DNA from: Promethearchaeota archaeon | Lineage (GTDB): Archaea > Asgardarchaeota > Lokiarchaeia > Sigyniarchaeales > SOKP01 | DNA: 64,000 nt | Assembly: GCA_019058295.1 (NCBI GenBank) | Contig: JAHPZI010000028.1 | Span: 62,001 to 126,000 of the forward strand | Direction: 5' to 3' | In this document: positions 44,831 to 54,066 of the stretch, one piece after another | Layout: each line of letters opens with the position of its first letter | Numbering within the stretch: position 1 is the stretch's first letter | Made by a program: the position numbers and the translations under genes | The notes under the pieces: generated by a model | Seen by the model: the letters and a program-made list of their open reading frames with translations, nothing else | Database searches by the model: none | Told to the model about the DNA's origin: nothing

Positions 44831-45991
44831 ATGATGATCCCTAAAAGAAACTATATCGTTTATTTCTACGCTTATTTTGTATCAAATTTAATCTTAATTT
44901 TTATTAACGTGATGTTACCTATATTTTTCTTTAACATTTTAAATATAAATAGAATTGAATTAGCTTTTATACAATTTGCCGCTTATTCGATCTTGTTTAC
45001 GAAACCAATAATTTCTATTTATTTTGATAAAGTTAGATCAACGAGAAAGATTTTCCTTATTATTAGCTCTATAGGAACATTATCCAGTTTTATATTTTTT
45101 ACACTATATTTAAATATCTTGGCTGTTTTTGGTATTTTCCTTTCAATTAATTTTCTCTGCGTCTCAGTTATGGATGTTATCATAGATAAGATGATCGTTG
45201 ATTATTCCCCAGAGGAAAAGACTAAGGATCGAAACGCTAGATATATATTTTTAGGAGGTATGAGTGGTGCGATATTCCCCACTATAATATCTTTTCTAAT
45301 TTTTACTGACATGTACTCAATACCCACTTGGAATTTATTTTTTTTAATATTATCTATCGCAATTATCCCTATGGTATTTATGAGTTACTTTTTAAAAGTC
45401 TCCTTAGACTCCAATAAAAAGGAAGTAGATACAATAGACAACGATATTAATAAAAAACCAATTGTGCTATTATGTATATGTGCTTTCTTTGCGTATGGAG
45501 ATAGAATCTACGATTATCCATTAGAACCTTGGCTAGTTGAAAAATGGGGAGAGCAATATTTTTCTTTACTTTTACTCATTCTTATGATTATGATTATATT
45601 AAATGCCTTAGGAATAGTTATAGCAAGTACAGTTTCAAGTAGATACAACAGAAAAAACATTTTATCGCTCTCGTTATTTATATTAGGTTTACTGATGATA
45701 ATTGCTCCCTTTACAGATAAAATTACTTTTTTTATTATTTTTGGCATAATGCAGATTTTTGCGGGATTTTGTGTTGTAAATTTATTTTCTCTTATGGTTA
45801 AACACTCTCACAAAAAAGTATGGATTTTTCAGTTATTAACCTCGTTTTCTCTTTTAGCAAGATTTTTGTTAGTCCCATTAGGTACATATTTATCGGCGTT
45901 TGTGCCCACAGAAATAATAATAGTAATTGCTGGTATATTAGTTTTGCTTTCAGTAATCCCTGTTATTTTTATTAAATATGAAAAGGAATAA
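44831..45991 (+). CDS. MFS-type membrane transporter
   Basis: The 386 residues hold about 12 hydrophobic helices in two halves joined by a charged loop (SLDSNKKEVDTIDNDINKKP, about residues 195-215). The helix 2-3 loop reads FDKVRSTRKIF, a weak MFS motif A; the second-half equivalent reads SSRYNRKNILS. The substrate is unknown. It is closer to the standard MFS size than the tailed MFS protein at 12731-14992. Confidence 0.7.
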   Translation: MMIPKRNYIVYFYAYFVSNLILIFINVMLPIFFFNILNINRIELAFIQFAAYSILFTKPIISIYFDKVRSTRKIFLIISSIGTLSSFIFFTLYLNILAVFGIFLSINFLCVSVMDVIIDKMIVDYSPEEKTKDRNARYIFLGGMSGAIFPTIISFLIFTDMYSIPTWNLFFLILSIAIIPMVFMSYFLKVSLDSNKKEVDTIDNDINKKPIVLLCICAFFAYGDRIYDYPLEPWLVEKWGEQYFSLLLLILMIMIILNALGIVIASTVSSRYNRKNILSLSLFILGLLMIIAPFTDKITFFIIFGIMQIFAGFCVVNLFSLMVKHSHKKVWIFQLLTSFSLLARFLLVPLGTYLSAFVPTEIIIVIAGILVLLSVIPVIFIKYEKE

Positions 45992-46226
45992 TAAATTATG
46001 AACTCAGACGTATAAATCGCAAAATATACTACAAAAAAAAATAAATCTTATTCAATACAGTAAGATATTCTAATCTTAAGTAATTATTTGACTGCTATTT
46101 TTGAAATTGAAGCTATTATCCTAAATCCAAAAAAAAATAAGAAAATTAATTTAAATATTAATAATTTAAACATTTTAGGACTTATACTAAACATTATATT
46201 TTTAAAATATTAATTAGGGTTAAAAA

Positions 46227-49200
46227 TTGAATATTTTAAATCTTAATATTATAGATTATCGAGATATTGATGAACTTAATCAAAATTTTAAAAAAATATT
46301 AAATAAAATTCAGAATATTCTTAATATTGATATAATTTATTCTGAGGTTTTTTTAAAGTTAAATGAACTTAAGACTCCTATAAGTATTGAAAAAACGGAT
46401 ATATTTGATTTAGGTGTTGAAAGGGACATAAAAAACAATTCTTTATATATTAGGATTAATAAGGATTATAAAAAATTTTTACCCATCATATTATTAAGAG
46501 AAGCCTTTTATTGTTTTATACCTAAAGCAATTGCTCAAAATCAAACAATTAGAATTATCATTAATCTCATCTTGGAATTTGAACTTGAAAAATTTGAACA
46601 TATTAATGAATGGAAGCAGATTTTTCAAGAACAATTTATCGATTTGAATATAAAATATCCCATATTCCATATAATTGATAAATTTCTTTGCCCAGACGGT
46701 TCAAATTTATCAGAATCTTCCATTCGATTCTTTTTTAATCATATAAGAAATAATGTCCAGTTGATAACAGAGGCTAAAGAAGCATTTCATAACAGATTGA
46801 TAAAGGAATATGTACTAAAGACATCTAGATTTCTTTTCGATGATGATATGATTGAATCTATTCGAATTTTAATTGAAATTTTTTATAAAATAAAAAGTTA
46901 TAAAGCGCTTTTAGAATATAAGAATTATTTTAAAGAATTTAAACAAAATGATAAAATATCGACTGACTTAAGCCTTAGACGTTTTATCAAAAGTGTCAAG
47001 TGGATTAATAAGGTTAGTTTTATAGCTCCTACATACGAAATTAATTACCAATTACTAGATTTTGATTGGAATTATTGTTCATTGACTTTCCATCCAGCGA
47101 TTAATAAAAAGAAAATAGACAGAATTATGAATAAGTTTCCTTTTATAATAAGCCCACGTTCATCACCAGGGAAATTTTCATATGAAATTTCTTTTTGGTT
47201 AATTTCCCCAAAATCATATGATAAGGACATAATCCGTTTTATCGAAAAACTTGAAGAATTTGGATACATTATCGATAAAACCTTAATTTTACAAAGAGAA
47301 TTCAAAAATAATAGTATAAACCTTAACTATTTTAGAAAATTTTATAAAAGAGGGAGATTAATAAATCCGAAGCATCCCAATTATGATGAGAAATACGAGA
47401 TATCATTTGAAAACAATTATGGAACTCAAAAATTACATCAAGAAATTTCTATACTAGATACGATGATCCTTGAGAATATTGTCCAATGGAATGTTGATGG
47501 TATCGGTTTTGAAAAAAGGACTAATGTTTTCCGTTTATTAAAATCAAGAATAATATATGAAATTTTAAGCCAAAAAAATCTAATCAAAAATATTAAGAAA
47601 AAAATACAAATAATTCAAGATAATAATGAAATTAAACAATTTTTTATTACATTATTAGAGAATAATAAAAAATTTGGTTTTTTTTACATCAAGGAGTATT
47701 TAGAAGGGATTAAAAAATATTTAATGTTAGTCGACAAGATCTTAAAGCAAAATCCAGATATAAAAAATGTATTTCAATTTCAAGAATTTATCAAGAAGAA
47801 TGGTATTTTTAATAAATTGGATGAGGCTATTCTTTTTGATAGAACTGATTTAAAAAATAATGTTTTTAATAAGTTCATTCCATTATATTTTAGTGATATC
47901 GAGGCCTTCAAGAAGCATCTAAACCACATTGGAATTCTTTCTGATTTTTTCAACTATTGCCATAAGTTGAAAATATTCAACATCAATGCTCTTATGAGAA
48001 TAATTGAAGATAAATTTGTATCAGAGAAAATATATATAAAAAAACAAGAAAAACTTGATAATATACGCCAAGGTATTAAAAACAAAAAAATTACAGGAAT
48101 AGTAGTAGACGAAATAATTGATGAGTTTTGTAATACAAACCCTCCATTATTGAAGCCCTTTTTGATTAGTACTTTAAATACAAGTAATTTTGCGAAATAT
48201 TATCTTGAATTCATCCTTAAATATAGAAATGAGACAATTGAAATCTTATCCAAAATAAAACACTATTTTCCCCGTTTTGTGTTTGTTTATGGACTGAATC
48301 CGTTCATTAAAAAAAAAATTATTCTAATTTATATTTGGATTGTCAATTTAAATAATATTGAAAAAAAATTATTGATAACTATTTTCAATAAATTTTTTAA
48401 AGATGAGATCATTAGCGTTAAAAGATATTTTTCTGATGGTTTTAATGAAATGCCTGATATTAGATCTTATTACGACTTAGAATCTCAAGGTTTTTTCTAC
48501 ACTAAAGATTTAATCGAGCAATATTCTCATTTTGTCAAAACTATAATTGGAAATCAATTTAAAAAATTTATAGAAGTGCCATTCAAGAATCAAGATTTAC
48601 TATGGTCGTCAAAAGAGTCTTTTACTGAATTAATTAGTCGTGTTGAGGATAGAATCTCACGACAACAAATTGATTTTAATGCTAAAAAACTCCAAGATCT
48701 AAAAGCATTTCATTCAAATCTCGAAAATTTAATTTTAAACGTACAAAATTTTAAGCAGGTTAAACAATCAAATTTTTTTAAACAGTATATAAAATCTATA
48801 AAATTTTTCCCAAATTTTCATAATTATGGTATTTCAAATTATTTTTTATATATTCGTCCACTTGATTTAAATCAAATTGATCTTAGACTCTTGTTTAATA
48901 ATACTTTTCAAAAAATTAAATTTCAAGCTTCCATAGGCAAAAGTCAATCATTTTTCATTTCATATCTCTTCCCGTTTAGAAATCCTAACATATCCTACGT
49001 AAATTGGTTAACAAAATCTAAACGCATCATTCTTGAATATTGTATTTTCTACATAAAGACTATACACCTCATCTTCAATTTTCATAGCAATCTCGAATCA
49101 AGTGGTTGGGATTTGGATCATAAAAAATTTGAGACTCACATTCAAGAAATTTTATTCAATCCAAAATTCAAAAAAATACCTCTTGAAATAAAAACATTAA

Positions 49201-49853
49201 AATTAAGTGAGCCCTCTAAATTCCAATTTCTTGGACCAGATACTCCAAATTTTACTAAATTGACTAATATTTACAGAATTGAATCTATTGATATAAAATC
49301 TATAGTGGGAACTAAAAAATATTCCCAGGAAAAAGCTATCATAGATTCATTAAAAGATAAACATATATTTCCATATTTAAAACTTAAAAATTTAGATTTT
49401 CAGGATAAAATTTACCTTATCTTGATTAATCTCAATAAGGAGACGATAGATAAAATAATTAGAATATTCAGTTTCTTCAATTATGGATTTATTTATGAAA
49501 TTGAGGGAGAATATTTCATACAAGAGCTCTTAGATGATGGTAAATTTGAGAATGGCCTTATGATTAAGCTGTATTTCCCTCTGTGCGAAATTAGTGCGTT
49601 TCTAAAAATCTTTAGAAAGTTATTTCATTTCTTACATATCAAGAATTTTTTGATCTTAAATGACTTAATAAGTGGAAAAAATCTAATTAAATCGATTTAT
49701 AGTGATTTTGATTTATCCAAAAATTATAATCCTTTAATAAATCTGAGATGGAATAATAAAGATAAAATGTGGATGAATAATAAACTATATAATGAAAAAT
49801 TCGAGCCTCTTTATCCAGATTTAGTACCTAAAGAACAAAATAATGGAACCTAA
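46227..49853 (+). CDS. Very large orphan protein, 1208 aa, unknown function
   Basis: I do not recognise any domain. The protein is rich in Asn, Ile, Lys and Phe and has no convincing signal peptide or membrane span, so it is probably cytosolic. It is made of alternating helical and beta segments. Two regions of similar layout occur: about 265-350 (FIAPTYEINYQLLDFDW...EISFWLISP) and about 850-920 (YFLYIRPLDLNQIDL...FFISYLFPF), which might be a divergent duplicated domain. The start is TTG 46227; the next in-frame Met is far inside. It stands alone between the MFS gene and a small secreted peptide gene. Confidence 0.6.
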   Translation: MNILNLNIIDYRDIDELNQNFKKILNKIQNILNIDIIYSEVFLKLNELKTPISIEKTDIFDLGVERDIKNNSLYIRINKDYKKFLPIILLREAFYCFIPKAIAQNQTIRIIINLILEFELEKFEHINEWKQIFQEQFIDLNIKYPIFHIIDKFLCPDGSNLSESSIRFFFNHIRNNVQLITEAKEAFHNRLIKEYVLKTSRFLFDDDMIESIRILIEIFYKIKSYKALLEYKNYFKEFKQNDKISTDLSLRRFIKSVKWINKVSFIAPTYEINYQLLDFDWNYCSLTFHPAINKKKIDRIMNKFPFIISPRSSPGKFSYEISFWLISPKSYDKDIIRFIEKLEEFGYIIDKTLILQREFKNNSINLNYFRKFYKRGRLINPKHPNYDEKYEISFENNYGTQKLHQEISILDTMILENIVQWNVDGIGFEKRTNVFRLLKSRIIYEILSQKNLIKNIKKKIQIIQDNNEIKQFFITLLENNKKFGFFYIKEYLEGIKKYLMLVDKILKQNPDIKNVFQFQEFIKKNGIFNKLDEAILFDRTDLKNNVFNKFIPLYFSDIEAFKKHLNHIGILSDFFNYCHKLKIFNINALMRIIEDKFVSEKIYIKKQEKLDNIRQGIKNKKITGIVVDEIIDEFCNTNPPLLKPFLISTLNTSNFAKYYLEFILKYRNETIEILSKIKHYFPRFVFVYGLNPFIKKKIILIYIWIVNLNNIEKKLLITIFNKFFKDEIISVKRYFSDGFNEMPDIRSYYDLESQGFFYTKDLIEQYSHFVKTIIGNQFKKFIEVPFKNQDLLWSSKESFTELISRVEDRISRQQIDFNAKKLQDLKAFHSNLENLILNVQNFKQVKQSNFFKQYIKSIKFFPNFHNYGISNYFLYIRPLDLNQIDLRLLFNNTFQKIKFQASIGKSQSFFISYLFPFRNPNISYVNWLTKSKRIILEYCIFYIKTIHLIFNFHSNLESSGWDLDHKKFETHIQEILFNPKFKKIPLEIKTLKLSEPSKFQFLGPDTPNFTKLTNIYRIESIDIKSIVGTKKYSQEKAIIDSLKDKHIFPYLKLKNLDFQDKIYLILINLNKETIDKIIRIFSFFNYGFIYEIEGEYFIQELLDDGKFENGLMIKLYFPLCEISAFLKIFRKLFHFLHIKNFLILNDLISGKNLIKSIYSDFDLSKNYNPLINLRWNNKDKMWMNNKLYNEKFEPLYPDLVPKEQNNGT

Positions 49854-49997
49854 AAAAGATTAAAAATTTTAAAGCACATAAAAAAACCTCCATTCATTAC
49901 ATTATTAGGATATGTATATTGAATAAGTGGAGTTTAAATATTCCATCAACTAAACATAAGTGCACCAAAATTATATCTTAATTGAAGTGATTATTGT

Positions 49998-50114
49998 ATG
50001 GAATTAAGTAAAAAAGTATTGGTTGCTTTAGCTATTTTATTAACAGTTTCCTATGGTTTAAGCATGGCTGCAGCAGGAGTCTCTATTCCTGGTTGCGGAG
50101 AAGCAGCTCCATAG
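49998..50114 (+). CDS. Putative secreted micropeptide, 38 aa
   Basis: The frame codes for MELSKKVLVALAILLTVSYG followed by a small-residue run (SMAAAGVSIPGCGEAAP). This is a textbook signal-peptide layout (basic n-region, hydrophobic h-region, A-A-A/G-type cleavage region) with a 10-15 residue tail that contains one Cys. It has its own ATG and TAG in an otherwise empty gap. A Leu/Ala-rich composition against the AT-rich background supports coding. Function unknown; a small secreted or membrane peptide is likely. Confidence 0.5.
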   Translation: MELSKKVLVALAILLTVSYGLSMAAAGVSIPGCGEAAP

Positions 50115-50197
50115 AAAATTCAATCCAGTTTCGGGACATAAAAATAGCTAGCAATATTTTCTCTTTTTTTATAGGAAAAAAATAAATTAAAAAAGAA

Positions 50198-51118
50198 TTA
50201 CTTAAAAAATTTAAGAAATTTGTCTGCTATTTCGAAACTTGAAACTTTAGCAGTATGTTTTACAAATTCCCAGACATCCATTTTTATTTTATAACGCTTG
50301 TAAGGTTCTAAATCTTCTAATTTATTGTATTTTTTAAATCCGTAATAATCGTAAATGTATACTCTCTTTTTCTTTAGATAGCTACATATTGTAATATCTT
50401 CCTTCAGACTTCGATATCCGTCTTTTATATCTCCTAAAAAGATATTATCTCCCTCTTTTTTGGCCGTTTGATAAAACCAAAAATCTTTATATTGTTTTTC
50501 TCTACCCTCTGGAACTCTATACACCATTGTTATGGTTATATCTTCGTCAATCTCATCGAAAGGCACGTTCCGAGTTATCTTTTCAATTTCATAAGCGGAT
50601 GATATTGATCTAATAATTCCAAATCTTTTGTTATCACTGTGTACAGAATTTATAAGACAATTATAACCCCTAATTGCTTTTATCATTTCATTTTTATTAG
50701 GATTCTTATTAAATATATAAGTTAATTTTTTATTCAATGGAAGGGTCTTAATATTTTTTCGATATTTTTTCGATATCTCGGCGTCAATATAGATTTCCTT
50801 AACATAATTGAATATCTTATTGTTTCTTAGCATTTTATAGATTTCTTTAAACTTATGCGAGTTATCTAAATGTGCGAAATCTTTATCCAAAATACACACA
50901 TTAATCCCTATATTATTATCTATTAGGGATTGAATCCTATTATAACACTTTGCCTTCATTGTATGCTTTCCAAGCGCAATAACAAATTCTATCCCTCTTT
51001 TACTAAAATTATTTAAAATATCGTCGTCTTTGGGAAGTCTGAAAGGATCTGACCAAAAAAAATATTTTAATTTGGTTTTTGGTCTGATTTCAATATATTT
51101 CTTGCTTTTTATATCCAT
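50198..51118 (-). CDS. Conserved hypothetical protein, 306 aa
   Basis: No family is recognised with confidence. The protein is soluble, Lys-rich and alpha/beta, with a FFWSDPFRLPKDDDILNNF segment near the start, a conserved-looking NVCILDKDFAHLDNS, and a GIIRSISSAYEIEKI helix. The alternation of strands and helices could be a TIM-barrel, but no catalytic residues can be assigned. It is upstream of no clear operon partner. Confidence 0.5.
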   Translation of the reverse strand: MDIKSKKYIEIRPKTKLKYFFWSDPFRLPKDDDILNNFSKRGIEFVIALGKHTMKAKCYNRIQSLIDNNIGINVCILDKDFAHLDNSHKFKEIYKMLRNNKIFNYVKEIYIDAEISKKYRKNIKTLPLNKKLTYIFNKNPNKNEMIKAIRGYNCLINSVHSDNKRFGIIRSISSAYEIEKITRNVPFDEIDEDITITMVYRVPEGREKQYKDFWFYQTAKKEGDNIFLGDIKDGYRSLKEDITICSYLKKKRVYIYDYYGFKKYNKLEDLEPYKRYKIKMDVWEFVKHTAKVSSFEIADKFLKFFK

Positions 51119-51191
51119 TATAATAAAAGAGAAGTTTAAGAAATTTATTCTATTGCTTATATGAGAATTAGGTTAAAAAAAAAAAAAAGAT

Positions 51192-52019
51192 TTATTCTTG
51201 AGAATAATTAGCTTTTAAACAAAATCCTAAAAAGATAATTAAGAATACAAAGAAATCGATCATTTCAGCAGTGAATATATAGGTTGGCGTTTCACCAAAG
51301 ACAATTTGCAACACTACTCTCGCAATGTTAGATATAAACCATGCTATAAATCCGATTGCGATGATTAAAGGATGAACTTGAGAAAGTCTTTTGTTTTTAT
51401 AAGCAAATAAAAACATCCATATGATTACAAGTATTGAAGGTATAACGATACAAGGCAATAATATACCCATTATCAAGAAGTTAGGCGCTAGAATTACAGC
51501 AGTGGTTTCAATAGCCACAATCACTAACATAATTCTGAACGTAGCTTTATTCCTCTGTTTCTCATCACCAGTAGATTTCCCGCGTAAAGATCGTAAATAT
51601 AAGATCATATTAATACTTAAAAATATTAAAGGGGCCATTTCTAAAATAATTATAAAAAAGCGGATTTTTAATAATAACATCACAAAATCATCATTGAAAG
51701 TAAAAAACGTAAGGTCCCAGAACAAATCTAAGATTTTACCAAATGCCAACAGAAGGAGAAAAATTCCAAATAGAAAGGGGATATCTGAAAGGTACTGTTC
51801 TTCTTGCTTAAACCATCTGTGGAACATATAATAAGACATGACTGATATAAACCCAATTCTAATTAAAATGATTATAACTACCGGCCACGCTCCTTCTGTA
51901 TGAGTAATCGCCTGTTGTATTTCTCGAAGATATAGGAGATATAGTAGTAATAACGGTACTAATCCCGATACAACAATTAATAATAATAAAATTTTATAAG
52001 TCCGTGCTTTTGTCAACAT
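51192..52019 (-). CDS. Eight-helix integral membrane protein of unknown function
   Basis: The 275 residues contain about eight hydrophobic spans. Charged loops occur at RSLRGKSTGDEKQRNK (about 145-158) and AYKNKRLSQVHP. The layout resembles the 7-TM sensor domains found in many archaea, but no signalling output domain is attached. The next minus-strand gene upstream (52144-52833) is also a membrane protein, 124 nt away. Confidence 0.6.
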   Translation of the reverse strand: MLTKARTYKILLLLIVVSGLVPLLLLYLLYLREIQQAITHTEGAWPVVIIILIRIGFISVMSYYMFHRWFKQEEQYLSDIPFLFGIFLLLLAFGKILDLFWDLTFFTFNDDFVMLLLKIRFFIIILEMAPLIFLSINMILYLRSLRGKSTGDEKQRNKATFRIMLVIVAIETTAVILAPNFLIMGILLPCIVIPSILVIIWMFLFAYKNKRLSQVHPLIIAIGFIAWFISNIARVVLQIVFGETPTYIFTAEMIDFFVFLIIFLGFCLKANYSQE

Positions 52020-52143
52020 AAATTACCTTTTTCATAATAAATTTTATTTATATATAGAATATATTAATACATTCACTTAAAATCATAAAAACCTAACGTA
52101 TTTTTTTTAATAAAATTCTAATATTTTGGGTTTTAAAATAGAT

Positions 52144-52833
52144 TTAATAAATTTTTTCTAATTTAAGTAAATAAAATCCTTGAATCAAGAAACAAATTAT
52201 AAAACTATACATTGTAAGCTTTTGTAAAGTGACTTGAAATACTAATGATTCGAGGCTATTTGCACTATATTTCAGAAAAGTTATGATGAGTAAATTGATA
52301 AATGCAAAAGAAAAAACAAACAATAAGATCAATGCCATTCTATTAGAATATTGCTCTTTGAAGATAATTGCAATTGCATATAATAATATTGTAATCACTC
52401 CTGTAGTAGTAAAAATTAATCCACATAACACATGAAAAGAGCCATATACGTCCCATGGAGTAAGATAACCCACTAACATGAAAATTCCTGAAATTATTCC
52501 GAGAATCATAATAAAATTAGATATTCTTTTTATTTTTGGATCATCTTTGAAGAGATCTCTTAATGTTATGACAAATAAAATAAGTGAAATAGAGAAGAAC
52601 ACCCCCGCAATAGTATAAAGGATTAAAGATATAATGTTTGACTTCCCTGAGATAGATTTAATTCGGCCTAAATCACTAATAAAATTAATAAAAAATGAAT
52701 ATGTTTGAGCGTTTGGATTTATGAGATTACCTCCAGTATAAAAGAACATAGCTATTGTAGTCAGTATTAGATATTGGAAAATACCTATTATAACTAAACA
52801 AAATGAGAATTCGTGATAATTATGAATTTTCAT
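52144..52833 (-). CDS. DUF998-like six-helix membrane protein
   Basis: Six hydrophobic spans are visible in 229 residues. The first loop (FISDLGRIKSISGKSNIISL) and the later VGYLTPWDVYGSFHVLCG segment resemble the DUF998 family, which has SDLG and a central Pro/Asp motif. The resemblance is by eye only. The family is membrane-embedded with no known activity. Confidence 0.5.
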   Translation of the reverse strand: MKIHNYHEFSFCLVIIGIFQYLILTTIAMFFYTGGNLINPNAQTYSFFINFISDLGRIKSISGKSNIISLILYTIAGVFFSISLILFVITLRDLFKDDPKIKRISNFIMILGIISGIFMLVGYLTPWDVYGSFHVLCGLIFTTTGVITILLYAIAIIFKEQYSNRMALILLFVFSFAFINLLIITFLKYSANSLESLVFQVTLQKLTMYSFIICFLIQGFYLLKLEKIY

Positions 52834-53035
52834 TATAATTCAATTTTAATCAATTTTAAAAATGATTTTGTGCCTAAATATAAAAACACCACGAGAGAAA
52901 ATTTTTAACTTTCTACAGAAAATATTAAAAAGAATTTTTTATAACAATATATAAATCAAAAATTAGAAAAATATTAAGAGTTAACAATTTAAAAAACTAT
53001 TAGGAGAATCAGATAGTAATTTTTTTTAAGAAACC

Positions 53036-53932
53036 ATGATGTTCTTTGAAATTCTGGATAAATTAAAAAGGAAAAGCGCCTCGTTAATAATATATTGCTT
53101 GTTGGATAGAATTCCAATAATTGTGTTTGGAGACAATTCTGATGAAATAGACGATTTTTTAATGGAATTATCAAACCTTATTCATTTTCGAAGAGAATAT
53201 GTCTTTAATACGGATTTTATCTCGATTGAGGACTATAATAATTTAATTCAAACCGAAGATATGGATTATAATTCTGAGAGGGTACATATAAGATGCTCTA
53301 GCAATGTCGCCATGAAAGCTTTAAATCAATTTGATGAAATTAATTCTTGGATTATAGGCGTAGTAGCTCCTAAACACAAGGAGAATTTAGAAGAGATAAA
53401 AAATCTAATTAAAGAGAAGTCAAAAGTATTTCTGAGCATTTTCCTCTCAGATGACACGATTTCTGTAGAATTAGAGGGGACCGATTTAAAATTAATTGAT
53501 CTTTCATTAGAAGAAAATATACTACGGAAGATTTCTGAAGATACAGAGAAATCTATAGTAAAAATGAAAAGAGTTTTATCTGAGAGAACTAAATCAGACA
53601 AACTTAGTAAAGAAATGATTAAAACTCTATTAGATTTTGAAACAGAAAAGAATGAATTAATAAAGAATATCTTTAAAAAAGAAATTCAAAATTTCTATTC
53701 AGGGTCAAAAAGAGCTTTTTTCATTTTATCTAGATTAAGATTATTGACCACTATGGAAATTGAAACTATAATTGGAACCAAAACACTTTTTGATACAATA
53801 GATTACGATGAAGCTACGATAAATCGAATTCTTTCTTTTATTAATCGAGAATGGAAAGAAGATTTTTCCGATTTAATCGAATCTGGCAAAAAGGTAGACA
53901 TAGGGGATAAAATTCAAAGCCTCTGGGGTTAA
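53036..53932 (+). CDS. Conserved hypothetical protein, 298 aa
   Basis: No family is recognised. The first 60 residues (LIIYCLLDRIPIIVFGDNSD) begin like an alpha/beta nucleotide-binding fold, but no P-loop is present. Residues 95-160 are alpha/beta, and the rest is helical with a coiled-coil-like stretch (KMKRVLSERTKSDKLSKEM). Two ATGs are available (53036, 53039). Divergent to the DUF998-like gene across 200 nt. Confidence 0.55.
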   Translation: MMFFEILDKLKRKSASLIIYCLLDRIPIIVFGDNSDEIDDFLMELSNLIHFRREYVFNTDFISIEDYNNLIQTEDMDYNSERVHIRCSSNVAMKALNQFDEINSWIIGVVAPKHKENLEEIKNLIKEKSKVFLSIFLSDDTISVELEGTDLKLIDLSLEENILRKISEDTEKSIVKMKRVLSERTKSDKLSKEMIKTLLDFETEKNELIKNIFKKEIQNFYSGSKRAFFILSRLRLLTTMEIETIIGTKTLFDTIDYDEATINRILSFINREWKEDFSDLIESGKKVDIGDKIQSLWG

Positions 53933-54066
53933 AATTATTAATTATTGCCGTTTATTTTATAAATACAAATAATTATGATTTATTTATAAAAAAAAACATC
54001 TAATTTATTATCGCTTATAATTTCTTCAAAAAAACTTTAATTTTTACTAATTCAAGTGGATATATA

